64,000 bases of DNA, from NCBI GenBank assembly GCA_029817715.1, contig JARUPY010000538.1:2232001-2296000 (forward strand). The letters run 5' to 3'. The notes below the pieces were generated by a model, which was not told the DNA's origin, made no database searches, and was given only the letters and a program-made list of their open reading frames with translations. Shown here in pieces: positions 37,129 through 48,420 of the stretch (its first letter is position 1; the number at the start of each line of letters is the position of its first letter). This stretch comes from Melastoma dodecandrum (taxonomy: Eukaryota > Streptophyta > Magnoliopsida > Myrtales > Melastomataceae). A program made the translations under genes and the position numbers.

Positions 37129-39623
37129 ATGGGATTGTCCGAGGGTGGCAGATGGTTGTGGAGGGGTGCCAGGAGATTGTTCCCCGCCTTGTTCTTCCAA
37201 ATTCTGCTGGCGTTCTTCCTTGTTTCTGCCGGAAGGACACCCGAGGATAGGTCTCTTTCATCATTGGCCCACAAGTCGAGGGGAGCAGGGTTCCTCTCGA
37301 AGGCAGCTGATTTCCTGTGGCAGTCCCATCGGAGCGGCTATCACCATGTTTGGCCGGTAACTGGATCTTTATATCATATTGTTTGCATTTATTTCTTAAA
37401 GTTTGGTTTTATAGATGTAGATTACACTGTTTCTGGGTTTAACAGGAAATGGAGTTTGGCTGGCGAATTGTAGCGGGAACTATCGTGGGATTCCTTGGGG
37501 CCGCATTGGGAAGTGTAGGCGGCGTCGGGGGTGGCGGTATTTTCGTCCCTATGCTAAGCCTGATCATTGGGTTTGATCCCAAGTCGGCGACCGCCATATC
37601 TAAATGTAGGTGGATGAGTTGCACCTGAGGGTATACTTTTCCCCATATGATCGTGCTCATAAGTGCCTGGAAACTCTCAAATCGTCAAACGAGAAACTAC
37701 TATAACGATAGTCCAAGTGTACAAAAAGGAGGGTATTCGATGATTTGCTCTTGCTTTCAGGTATGATCATGGGTGCAGCATTGTCCACGGTCTACTACAA
37801 TTTGAAGCTCCGGCACCCCACACTCGACATGCCCATTATCGACTATGACTTGGCTGTACTTATCCAGCCGATGCTTATGCTTGGAATCAGTGTTGGAGTT
37901 GCCTTCAATGTGATATTTCCAGATTGGTTGGTCACGGTGTTGCTCATCATCCTCTTTGTCGGTAATAAAGTCCTATGGTTGCAGCTATTCACAAGGGTGC
38001 ACATATGTTCCTAGAATTTTCATTCCGCAAGAATGCTTTTAGGTACATCGTCTAAATCATTTATGAAGGGAGTCGAGACGTGGCAAAAAGAGACGGAATC
38101 GAAAAAGGTACTTCGGCCATGCGTAATGCAAGTTCATTAGCTATCAATGCTTCGGCAGCGTTTTCTGAAACTTCTGTGTATCCTAATCAGGAGGCTGCCA
38201 AGCGAGGGGATACAGAGTCCGTCGGTAAGTGTCTGGTTGTGAGTGCCGAGCTTTTGACCGCAAAGCTCTCTGCTCCTCCTGCTTGACTATGGCTCTTCAC
38301 GTGGGTTTTTTGTATTGGGTGATGGCAATGCAGCTGTAGATTACCAACCGCTCCCTTCGGGACCAGGAAAGCATCCTCAAGAAAGAAACACTGATCAAGA
38401 GGTTTAGTGTTACCTCTGGCAAGCCATCCAAAAACTGGTGATTCTAGTCTCATCTTTTGTCTTTGTTATTGAAGGTGGGGATTCTGGAAAATGTTCACTG
38501 GCCAGAGCTCGGTCTTCTCGTTTTCGTTTGGGTTGCTTTTCTTGCGTTGCAGCTAGCAAAGGTTCCTTTTATTCCCAAGTTTAACTCAAATCACCCGAAA
38601 TTCACTTTTCAACGTCCGTCCATCCGAGATCTAATATCGTTTGCAGAATCATACAGCTACCTGCTCAACTGCCTACTGGGTCGTGAACTTACTGCAGGTA
38701 CGCTTTTAAGGTTCCATGCCAAGCCCAGTTAACTTATGGTGTTAGTGTAGTATCTTTCAACTGATTGCCCATCATTGCCTGTCTACGCCGTCACAACAGA
38801 TACCCGTTTCAGTATCAGTTTCATTTTATGAAGCTATGAACTTATACAAAGGAAGAAGAACCATCTCGTCCAAGGGAGATGAGGGAACTAATTTCAAAGT
38901 ATACCAGCTTGTTATGTACTGTGGTTTTGGTTTGCTCGCTGGAATCGTGGGCGGACTGCTGGGATTAGGCGGAGGATTCATCATGGGTCCGCTCTTCTTG
39001 GAGCTGGGTATTCCTCCTCAGGTTGGTCTGAATTCTCGCTTCGACTTTGTGAACCATAGCACTTTGGTGGATGCAATTTCCCTGCTGCATCTTAAGTAAT
39101 TCAATGGAATGACATTTTGGTACATCGATGCAGGTGTCTAGTGCCACGGCCACATTTGCGATGATCTTCTCCTCATCCATGTCAGTCGTTGAATACTACC
39201 TTCTGAAACGCTTTCCCGTGCCTTATGGTAAGTAAATTGCTTCACACGATGCTTCTTTGAGAAGAAAAACAAGAACCTCTTACTTCTCACGAGATTTCCC
39301 ATCGTGTCATTCAGCGCTCTATTTCATCTCCGTGGCTACTGTTGCGGCTCTAGTCGGGCAACAGATCATTAGGAGGCTGATCATTGTGCTGGGGAGGGCT
39401 TCTTTGATAATCTTCGTCCTTGCCTCCACCATATTCATCAGCGCAGTCACGCTAGGTACATTCCAATCCATGTTTCGTTACTCCTGCATCCGTGATGTTC
39501 ATCCTTTGGCTGACTCTGGCTGTTCGTGGTTACATAGGTGGAGTTGGCATCGCAAACACGATAGGAAAGATCCAGCGACACGAGTACATGGGATTCGAGG
39601 ACCTCTGCAAGTACGATGGATAA
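37129..39623 (+). CDS. Sulfite exporter TauE/SafE family protein, complete
   Basis: Polytopic membrane protein of the plant TauE/SafE family, putative anion or organosulfur transporters whose plant substrates are mostly untested. Twelve exons: 37129-37356, 37446-37605, 37761-37961, 38043-38107, 38191-38224, 38334-38401, 38475-38561, 38647-38697, 38800-39021, 39134-39227, 39315-39455, 39538-39623. Phases close to 478 residues, normal for the family. The N-terminus has a hydrophobic segment ([14 protein letters not shown]). The two glycine-rich repeat signatures are present: [18 protein letters not shown] with [17 protein letters not shown] in exons 2-3, and [14 protein letters not shown] with [13 protein letters not shown] in exons 9-10. 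The end [16 protein letters not shown] is typical. A hydrophilic loop spans exons 4-6. The tRNA-Phe lies 375 bases upstream on the other strand. Confidence 0.95.
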
Positions 39624-40160
39624 ATGTTCCCCTGACATTGTTTCGTATAGCAGATGCTACTGCACTACACCTTTTAGGTCTCGATCATCAAATTCTTCCT
39701 ACATTAGATTAGATTCAAGTTGTACAAATAATATAGCGATTTTTTTAAAATTTGGGACCTCATATTCATCCAGCACAATTAAATTAAGCCATTGTTTTGG
39801 AGGTTGGTATGGAAATATTGTTGATTTTAAAAATAATTTATGAAATACGATTTTAATTTGTAAAATTCACTCAATATCGTCCCTATATTAAGGTTGAGTA
39901 CCACGAAATTCAAGTTATAAAGAAAACGCGATTGTCGACCTCAACATTGACATCACAGGAGTGTCACGGTCCAGAACCGCAATACTGAATCACTTATAAA
40001 AAAAATTTTCTTAGCGCCTTAGTGTCGAAATAAAGTGTTGCGATTCCTAACTGTACTCGTGTCACGGTTCAAGATCGCGGCATACCTTTGTCGCGCTAGT
40101 ATCGCGATTGGTAACATTTTTAAATTGAGAATCGCAATTACCAATCCAGGCATAAGGACG
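39624..40160. other. TauE/SafE 3' UTR and intergenic DNA
   Basis: AT-rich, with no gene seen. The phrases TCACGGTYCARRAYCGC and CGCGATT recur two or three times between 39960 and 40140, but no clear unit could be defined. Confidence 0.4.
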
Positions 40161-40165
40161 GACTT

Positions 40166-40503
40166 TCCAAATTTCGTAAACTTCGACTACATTTGATTAA
40201 TTTCTTTTTGTCAACTACCAGTAAAGGGGTACATCTTCCGTTACTTTCAATATGTTTTCATTGGAAAAGGAATACATATAAAGAGTTGTAAAGTTTTCAC
40301 TTGTTAGAGTTCTTTCTCAATTCGGACCGCGGGGAAATGTATTTTTCAAATTTCGTAACCTTCAATTATATTTGATTAATTTATTTTCAACAAACCGTTA
40401 CAATCTCGTTGCTTTGAATATGTTTTTTCATTGGAAAAAGGAAATAAAGAGTTGTAAAGCTTTTCACAAAACTCGTCATTCAATTTCGGAACAGCGAAAT
40501 GAC
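40166..40503. repeat. Degenerate tandem duplication, two ~165-bp units
   Basis: Unit 1 (about 40166-40340) and unit 2 (about 40346-40503) share AAATTTCGTAA, ATTTGATTAATTT, AATATGTTTT, CATTGGAAAA, AAAGAGTTGTAAAG and a GCGGGGAAATG / CAGCGAAATGAC end in the same order. No coding content. The end of unit 2 is also the target site of the adjoining Mutator-like element. Confidence 0.7.
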
Positions 40504-42557
40504 GAGTTTTGTACGGAAATACGATTAATTTTAAAAAAAATTAACGAAAACGGTCTGAGTTTCGTAAAATACGGTTTTACCATCGCGCCCCTCAATTTAC
40601 AAAAAGGACGCGTTTTCAAAACACGTCGTCCATCAAAATAAGGAGGGGCGGGTTTTTAGGACATACATAAGGGCGCAGTTTCAAAACGCGCTACTATGCA
40701 GGGGCATGAAGAAATACACAACCCGCCCCTTTAACACTTAGCTTATTTGGCTGAGGGGGAATGGAGAAGGTTTGGGCGTCAGACACCCGCCCCTTCCTTA
40801 ACCACACAAGGGGCGGGTTTTAAAACCCGCCCCCCACTTAAACCCACAACCCACCCCCCTTGTGGCTAAGTCGAGTCCCCCACCCCCGAATTCATTTTAA
40901 CCAAAACCCTAATCCGGCCCCCGACCCACCGGACGCCCGACCCCCGAGCCCCCGTCCTCCGCCCGATCGTCCTCCGTCCTCCTCTGCCCGACGCCCGTCA
41001 TCCTCGGTAATTAATTTACGTTTATGCCATGGAATTAGGTGTAGTTGGAATTGGTTTTAGTCGGAATTAGGGTTTTAGTTGGAATGAGGTTTTAGTTGAA
41101 ATTATGTTTTAATTGGAATTAGATTTTAGTTGAAATTAGGTTTCAATTAGTTTAATTTGGAATTTTGGGTGTAATTGGATTTACGTTTTAGTTGAAATTA
41201 TGTATATTTATCTACCATTATTTTGATGATTAATGGTATGTTGTTTGAATTTTTATAGGTATTAGTAAGTTCGAAGAAGAAGCTATTCACTAAATCGTAA
41301 GTTTTATCTTACGTTTCAATGTCGCAAGTTCATTTGTTGTTGTATAGAAATGAGAACGTTATTCATGGTAAAGAAGGGGTAGGTTATAATAGGGGTCCAG
41401 TGAAACGTATAAAGGTCCCCGTTGATGTCGATTATGTACAATTTAAAAGGGTCATTGCTCATGCAATGAGATTAAATTAAGGCAGTATGTTAGAAATATG
41501 TTATAGATATCCCGTTCCTTCGTATAGTCCTTCTAAATTAACTTTGTGCTAGTACCTTTTGGTGATGATGAGAACGTGATATTGTTGTACGAGTTTGTCA
41601 TGTCAAATGGTGACCGCATTCAAAAAGTGTATGTGATATCAGTTTCTGATAATTCTGGTAATGAAGGGAGGCCTGCAAATTTAAGAAGTAAGCATGGTAG
41701 TAACATGCAGGTCGTGCAAGAAAGAATTTCAAATTTCGAAGTTAACAGAAATATTTGTAAATTGGTACCGGTGAATGAATGGTGTAGTGGTTATGGTGGT
41801 AATGTGGGGAATGATGAGGATGATGGTAATGAGGAAGATAATGGTGATGAGGAGGATGATTACGAAGAAGGTGATCCGTTTGAACATTTAGAATGTGATT
41901 AATACTCATCTCGCTGGTGACACACCTGGAGGTGGATTAATGCACACCTCACTTCGAAGCTGGTTCTAGTTCGATCCCAGGAGCTCCGGTTAAAGGCAAG
42001 AGAGAATTCGGGTATGTCCATTACAACATTCATGTTCGTTTGAGTTAAACTCTCGGAAATCAACTAATATAACATTTTCAGGTATGACCATCAATCATAT
42101 CAAGGAGAAGGACCTTCTCAGATCACCCAGCTGTATCCGGATGATTCATCGGAGCAGCCCCGCGTACCAGATCCCGGCATTATGCCTTATGTGAGGAGGA
42201 AATCAACGAGGCGTATGGGACTTTACTGGTGCTTGTAAACGTTTATGTATGACTTTACGTATGATATTCTAAGGTTTTATATATGATATTGTTCTACTGT
42301 ATATCACAGATTGTTTCGAAGTTCGATTGATTGGTTATTGCGTTGTTAAAACATGGTTTCTAATATAATTCATACGTGTAGATTAATGTTAAAACCCGCC
42401 CCCTGGTTAAATTTTTTTTTAAGTGTTGGAGGGGCGGGTTTTAAAAACCTGCACCTAATTGAAACCTCGACTGTAAAACCGTATTTTACGAAACTCGGAC
42501 CGTATTTCACAATTTTTTTAAACTAACCTTATTTCTGTAGAAAACTCCCGAAATGAC
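40495..42557 (+). mobile_element. Mutator-like element (MULE), non-autonomous
   Basis: The element body (40504-42548) is flanked by a perfect 9-bp duplication CGAAATGAC (40495-40503 and 42549-42557). The ends form long terminal inverted repeats of at least 85 bases: GAGTTTTGTACGGAAATACG at the left and, reversed, GGAGTTTTCTACAGAAATAAG at the right, sharing the exact core GAGTTTCGTAAAATACGG. A 9-bp duplication with long inverted repeats identifies the Mutator superfamily. The interior holds a decayed transposase N-terminus and many copies of the phrase AAACCCGCCCC, some in perfect palindromes (40810-40833). The catalytic DDE domain is absent. Confidence 0.93.
41319..41902 (+). pseudogene. MULE transposase N-terminal fragment (PB1-like region)
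   Basis: Starts MSQVHLLLYRNENVIHGKEG and continues through VDYVQFKRVIAHAMRLN to a stop at 41478, then MLEICYRYPVPSYSPSKLTL in the same frame. A frame change near 41550 leads to VPFGDDENVILLYEFVMSNG and an acidic tail rich in Asp and Glu ending at 41902. This is the N-terminal region of plant MuDR-type transposases, upstream of the catalytic domain. The DDE and SWIM zinc-finger parts are missing, so it makes no transposase. Confidence 0.75.
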
Positions 42558-42572
42558 GTCGTTCTGTAGTTG

Positions 42573-42582
42573 ACTATATAAC
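42573..42582 (+). promoter_or_regulatory. Candidate TATA box
   Basis: TGACTATATAACCC lies 16 bases outside the MULE target duplication and about 115 bases before the first plausible start codon downstream, so the MULE sits directly behind a possible core promoter. Confidence 0.4.
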
Positions 42583-42695
42583 CCTCCAAACAGCCTCCGA
42601 AGATTTCAAAACTCCCCCATTTCGCCGACCAAACAAAAACTCCCATTTCGATTTCTTCCTCTCGAGGGAAAAGAAATGTTTGTTGCAAGGCGGTT

Positions 42696-42881
42696 ATGGA
42701 CAGAATTCCCGGAGATCGTAGTACGGCAGTGCCCGCCAGGCACTTGACTTCTCCCCATCCCGTGTCAGTGGTGGTCGCGATTCCAGTCACGATGGCGACG
42801 GGCGTATCGGCTCGGGGGTTATTGGTTCCCCAGGAACTTGTTCTCCTCTATCCTTTTGAGTCTCTTACTCCGTTGTGTTTG
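42696..42881 (+). other. Possible first exon of a broken gene
   Basis: Open codons from an ATG (MDRIPGDRSTAVPARHL...) run to a possible donor TTTG|GTGAGC. The region is GC-richer than its flanks and follows a candidate TATA box. The stretch DRSTAVPARHL is weakly reminiscent of the N-terminal extension of ASP3-type aspartate aminotransferases. The sequence just after it (42940-43270) resembles, inverted, the leader region of the aminotransferase pseudogene at the right end of the window. Another ATG at 42676 is out of frame with it. The call is tentative. Confidence 0.3.
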
Positions 42882-42939
42882 GTGAGCAGTCGCTTTCCTG
42901 TTTTTCTAGAGGCGACATTGTTGTTTGGTGACGTCGATT

Positions 42940-43270
42940 GAGGGAATGGATTTCCATAGGAAGATTTGTTTCCGGTGGTAAAATCATCTCTCTTGTGCTG
43001 TAGAATCGTATGAGCTTTGTGGATGAAGGATTCTCGATGTAGTTCTTGCTTGTGTCATCTTGTGATTGCAGGATCGTGCCACAGTTAATAATCTGTTGTC
43101 TCTTTTGTGTCTTTGGCTTGATTATTTGCTGTGCGCGTCTCCTCGACAGTGGTTTTGTGAATTGGCTGTTGATTTCGGACTTCAATTGTAGAATCATCCG
43201 ATTTTTAGTCTTATATCTGGATGAAGAATCTCGATAAAAATATGTGCAGGTCTTGCTTGTTTCTTTTTTC
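42940..43270 (+). repeat. Degenerate ~190-bp direct repeats, related in inverse to 63200-63440
   Basis: Two copies begin GTAGAATC (near 43001 and 43190) and share TGGATGAAGRATCTCGAT and TTCTTGCTTGT / GTCTTGCTTGT. The same order of phrases (TAGGAAGATTT, CTTTGTGGA, AAGGATTC, TTGTGAATT, AATCATCCGA) is found on the minus strand at about 63200-63440, much diverged. Confidence 0.5.
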
Positions 43271-43847
43271 TGTTGTACGTGACCAAGCCATAGTTTATGT
43301 TTTACTGTACCTTTAGTTTTTCGTACTTTTGGCTTCGCTCGTGAAGTTTACTGTCTTGTTGGTGGTGGTGTTGTGATGTGGTTGTTGATGTAGATACCCC
43401 AAAAAGATTTTTTAAGGCCAAGTCGACCCCAGTTCAGGCCCGTCTACTTCCCCGGCCCCCATGCTAAAGCCCCAACCTTGGATGAGCCTGGCCCGAGACT
43501 GCCAGCAAGCTAGAAGACAATGGTGGTGGTCCCCCCCTGCATCACGGCAGCGACAATAGACTCCAAGCAGCAACCTGCCTGACGAAGACGGCGGCATCAG
43601 ACGACTTCCTGTTGCACCGCCTCCTCCCTCACGTGATCCCACTTACAAGAAGTGAAGACTCCTTGGGGACCTCCCAGCTAGCCCCCCTATACCCCATCTT
43701 CCTGACGACATCCCAGAAGAAGAAGGGGAAGCAGAAGCCGACCTCCCCCCGCCTCTCCTAGCAACCTCCTCATACGGTGACGTCCCCTTTGTCTTGATGC
43801 GAGTGCCGATAATGGCTTAAAAGAAAAAGGGGGGGGAGAGATCCCTC

Positions 43848-43854
43848 TATAAAA
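43848..43854 (+). promoter_or_regulatory. LARD LTR TATA box
   Basis: CCTCTATAAAAGGGAC in both LTRs (second copy at 52687-52693), about 460 bases into the LTR and followed by purine-rich sequence. It is a likely RNA polymerase II promoter for the element. Confidence 0.65.
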
Positions 43855-45384
43855 GGGACAGAGGGACGGAAGACACTGGGGAGCGGAACCTTTTCCCTCA
43901 CCCCCGTCTGAAAGAAAGAAAGGAAGACTTACTTCTTCCCGCCCCCGCCCTTTTGCTCCAGCTCGTCTCCGGCGTTCTCTTTCTCCCTCTCCCGACCAGC
44001 TCTGCCCAAGCCTTCAGCAGCAGTGCTCGGCTCGGAGATCATACTTGATGCGGTTCCAGTTAAAAGCGGCGCCACGATTCTGTCCTGACTTCAACAAACT
44101 ACGACATCGACAGAAGACACAAAGAAGATCTTCACCAACGAGCTTGCCCAAATCACGCCTCCAGCCGCCCTCCCAACAATGGCGACGCCATCCTCCGCTT
44201 CCTGGGCCCGTATCCCGATGCCGACTCCCCCATCAAGTCTAGCGACGGCGAATCCATGTCAAACCCGACATCTCTCAGATCTGGCCACTGTGGGCTACTT
44301 CAGCGCCTCCCCCCCGGGGCTGTCCTTCATAAAGAGCGCCATGGCAGCTCAAACGATATCCCCCAAACCCAGATCCGGTTCACCGTACGGCGGATCTTCG
44401 CGAACTCCACTCTCCAAGGGGGGCTGAACCCTCTCCGAATGCCACGCAACCCTTCCCTCTCTCAGCCCGCGCGCGCGCCCATACCTAGGTAAGATCTAGC
44501 GTATTTCGCCCGGGTCGCCTCGTCACGGCCTGATCCGAGCGTGTAGACGCCCTCGCCCCGCCCGCGTCTGACCAAGTCTCGGCGAACCCACCGATGATGC
44601 CACGAACCCACGGACGCCCAGCCACAAGCAAAATGATCCCCCCAACGAAGCTCCGAGCGGCGAAGACACCCCAACACTCGCCTCACCTCCACATGCGGTG
44701 GTGATTCCCGTTTGGTTCTTCGAACGCCCTCGTATGGGACAGAAGGCAAGTGTTCTTGCCCATTTAATTGATTTGGGGCAATCCCCACGTTCCTTCCCTT
44801 TCTTTTTACTTTATATAATAAGAGCTATTATTATTAGTGGTGGTTGTCCGCTCTTTTGTCCTCTTGCATTTGGTTTATTTTATTTTTTTACTTTTTTACA
44901 ATGCATCGTTCATATTGCATGCGGGATTGTTCCTTTTTAACGTCTAATTAGTTAGATTGAATAAAACGTGAATTTTAGATTTATGATCCATGTAGTTAGA
45001 TCTATTCGTAATCTCTTTAACTTTAATAAAATCTTGAATTTTAATCAGTACCATTCAATCCGCACAAGTTTAACATTCATGTAATTTATGTGGTAATGAC
45101 GACTTTATTATTACTTTGATCCCACGTCCCCATTTACTCATATGAGCTAACCTCAGTTTCGGTTCATGCTCCATACTCCCGTACTTCCTTTTTCTTTGTT
45201 TCACATGCGAAATGCGACGAGACACGGCGGATAGTTGCAGAACTTGTTTGAGTGACAGACCTTTAATCGGGCAATCCCTGATGGTATATTTGTCACAACC
45301 GAAGTACACACGTGAACGAATTCAAGAAAGTCAACATTTAACTCCACCATTTCAAATGGTAAGTCATGTCTTACTATTTCAGTT

Positions 45385-46082
45385 CGGTTAAATTTACGTC
45401 AATTTAACCGCTACTAAAAGGCCTTGCATATCTCTTCCCTTTCCCTGTTTTATTTCCTTGTTTTACATGTAAAACAACGAGGAAATCATTACCAAGGAAC
45501 GTCATCTTTCGACATCACGGAAGATCAAAATCAACGGGCCACATAACGCCCGGTGAGTAAACATTTTTACTCACCAGTTAATTCCAGATATTCAATATAT
45601 TTTGGAATTTTCTACCTATCGTCTTCTATGTGGTGTTTTAATTTTGCATGAAAAAAATCAACCGAGCTTCATGGAATTTCGACAAAGCGATATTTCAAAG
45701 ATAGAAAGCTTGAAGGCGCGTGTAACAAACCGCGCGGGTTGGATCTACCGCGGCCTAAAAAAACGTTGGTTCAGAGAGAAGCGGCATCAACCGTCATCTC
45801 AGGTACATGAGGGAAGTGCGGGATTCCCGTCTTTTCTTTATTTCCACATGTAACGGGTCGTGAGCCCAAGTGCATAGGCTCACGATCACCGCCCTTTCCC
45901 GCTCTCTTTGATCTCGATAATTGGTTGTGGTTGTTCGCATGCTTTAGGCCCGTAGGTTTATCGTCGCATGCTATTTGCTAAATACACATGAGTTCGAGCC
46001 CAAAAGGCTCGAATCGGGTCCAACGCCCGTAAAACAGTGACATGAGTCCGGAGTCATGCCCGGATCGGGTCCAACGCCCGTT
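45385..46082 (+). repeat. Chain of hairpins in the LARD LTR
   Basis: Perfect or near-perfect stem-loops in sequence: CGGTTAAATT/AATTTAACCG near 45385-45410; GTTTTA/TAAAAC with loop CATG near 45459; GGTGAGTAAA/TTTACTCACC near 45551-45575; GTGAGCC/GGCTCAC near 45860-45883; TTCGAGCC/GGCTCGAA near 45991-46012. Two direct copies of CGGGTCCAACGCCCGT follow (46015-46082). The same set recurs in the 3' LTR at 54225-54915. Confidence 0.7.
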
Positions 46083-46563
46083 AATCAAAAGCCAAACTCT
46101 TTTGGAGCAAACGCCACCTCTTCGCATGTTTAGAGTGTAAAGACTAGTAAGTAGAAATCCCCGAACCAGCTGTTTTTCCGACTTAACAGTTTTTAAAATA
46201 AAAAGTCGGTGGCGACTCCGTAATAGCTTACCTAGGTTAAGCAACAACAACACTTTTACAAAACGGAGCCATTTTGGATGGGTAACGGCGACACGAGCCG
46301 CTTCCTGGATCCTCCCGGAATTTCCCAAGCGAGGTCTTAACGCAGCCTTTCGCCCGTCGCCTTCAAGGACTGGAGACGGTCGGCGAAACGCCCCGCAGAT
46401 CCGCTCGGGAACCAAGGGAGGATTCAACCCGATGCCCTTCCGCAGCGTCCGACGCTCGAGTCGCGACGCCGACCGGATTGGGCCTCGGGGAGCGGGCCCG
46501 GATCCTCGTGTCGCTGGAGCCGCAGCACGCGTGCTAGGCCGGAGGGCGCGCGTACATCCCGGA

Positions 46564-46581
46564 TGGCGACTCCGCTGGGGA
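46564..46581 (+). other. LARD primer-binding site
   Basis: TGGCGACTCCGCTGGGGA. This exact type of site follows the 5' LTR in Tat/Ogre gypsy elements and their non-autonomous derivatives. Its position about 420 bases beyond the end of the shared LTR sequence is the main reason for calling the 3' LTR truncated. Confidence 0.8.
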
Positions 46582-48420
46582 GCTGAGCATGTGGATTTTT
46601 ATCGAAACGTCTTTACACTCGTCCACATGCGGAGTAGAGTTCTTGTTTGCGCATGTACTTGTTTAGCTCGGTGCCTTTTGTCTGCGCTAATGTCTGTGTC
46701 TGTTTACCGCTTTCTTAGGCATACTTAGGTAAGTCCCTATACCCGGGACTAGGATTTTTAGGGGGTCACCGAAAGGCACGGCCTCGCTGCTTCCTGCGGC
46801 TTGTAGGCTATGGACCGGGACCCGCCTCCCTTAGTCCGAGGGAGGTCTTAGAAGCCTCCATCCGAGTCTAGAATTGATTGCTCACTACAGGTATCAGACG
46901 CCGCATGTGCATTTGTCTATTACTAAGTGTCTTCTACATGTACAGGGACAGGTGTCAGGTACGCTTTGTCTGCGATAAACTGTCTGCGATAAACTGTAAA
47001 ACTAACATTGCTAATTTTGCAGCATTTGGATTCATCGCACAAGACTTCATGAGTCCTCTTTTCTCCCTTCCCTACCTATTTTATTGCTTACTGCATTTAT
47101 ACATTCGCATGACCACATGAACGTCTACGTAATTGTAGTAGTTGCATTATCATGTCATCCACAGTAATTGCTTCATTGCATTACTGCATTTCATTTGTAA
47201 TTACATTCTTATAATATATTCTCCTAGGCATACATGAATACGATTAAGCATATCACAAATTTATTATGCATTGATTACATTGTTACACGATGCTAACTTT
47301 AACTCTTTCTGCTTCCGAAGAGGTTTCAATTCTTCAAGATGATTCCTCGAACTAGATTGGGGGCAAGAAAGATATAATAAATCCACGACAACTAGAAGGC
47401 CAAGGATTCCTCAACGGTTGCCGAGGACCAAAGCAACATTCAATCACATGAAGGCCAAGGATCCATCAACGACTGCCAAAGCCTAAGTCAAGCATCCAAC
47501 AACACAAGGCTAAGGTCTGCTCGCCTACCAAAGCCCAAGGCTATACATTCAACTACACAAAGGCCAAAGCTTCCTCAACATATACCAAAGCAAGTCAAAC
47601 ATGAAAACCAAAGATCACCCAACAGCTACCAAGGTTTAGAGCCCGAATCCACGATTACATGGAGACCCCAAGGAAGTTATATTTAAAGGGCTGATCATGA
47701 TCAACATCAAGGTAGAAGGCGAGCCTAAAGAGCTATTCACGAACATGTCAAGGTCAAATTCAGAGATTTTCACGCCCCCATTAATTCAACAAATGTTCTA
47801 AAGAAGCAGAAGCAATCTTATTACAACACCAGTCGCCCCAACTTCGGCACAAACGAGAACGTGTTTTCCAGATTCTTTCACTATGGAGAAGAAGACTATA
47901 ATCCTCCGCTCATTATTGGGCAATTCAGATAGGGGCAATTCCCCAATTTACAACCCAAGCCCTGATCCTCAACATCGGGCAATCCGGACAAGGACAATCC
48001 CCCAATTCCCGATCCTCAACATCGGGCAATCCTGACAAGGAAGAAAAATCCTCTAACTAACGTCTTGTTGTCAGCTTTCTTCACTGCGCCAACAATACAT
48101 TCCTGTATAAGGAGCAACTCCTTTCAAACTTTTCCAAGGTACTCAAACGGTCAATCCAACAGAAGCTCGACTCTCAAGAGCTTGTCTCAAATAGAAGGGG
48201 AGAAGGTCAATCACCGCCTCGAAGACCGACGGGAATTAGCCCTTACATGAGCGACCCGTCGATCCACATCGGCCCACCGCATGAATGACTAGATACCCAC
48301 CCATGCCCGCCACAAGGTGCTACAACAACGCGCAACCTGTGCAATCGCACCATTCAAAAGAGCAACTGTCGTAACAAAGAGGAACTGCTACAAACAATCA
48401 ACGCGGATGATCTTCGATGT
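46582..48420 (+). other. LARD internal region, non-coding part
   Basis: No gag or other retroelement domain was found in any frame. Between 47380 and 47660 the phrase AAGGCCAAGG / ACCAAAG recurs many times with CAAC-rich spacers, giving a loose low-complexity character. Between 47920 and 48030 the phrase CATCGGGCAATCC(G/T)GACAAGG occurs as a direct repeat. Confidence 0.5.

Larger units (their letters stand above)
43389..46555 (+). repeat. 5' LTR of the LARD element
   Basis: About 3.17 kb if it extends to the primer site. TATAAAA at 43848-43854 is a good U3 promoter. The first ~1.3 kb is C-rich; the part after about 45380 contains a chain of near-perfect hairpins. Open frames inside the LTR are not recognisable proteins and occur identically in the other LTR, so they are not annotated as genes. 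The 3' end at ...GTACA (46555) is inferred from the primer site. Confidence 0.8.

Noticed and set aside
43412..45853. Several 60-100 codon open frames, found identically in both large LTRs
   Set aside because: They lie inside LTRs, overlap each other on both strands and show no known domain.
46432..46728. Arg-rich open frame near the LARD primer site
   Set aside because: It spans the inferred LTR end and primer-binding site; GC-rich composition explains the open frame.
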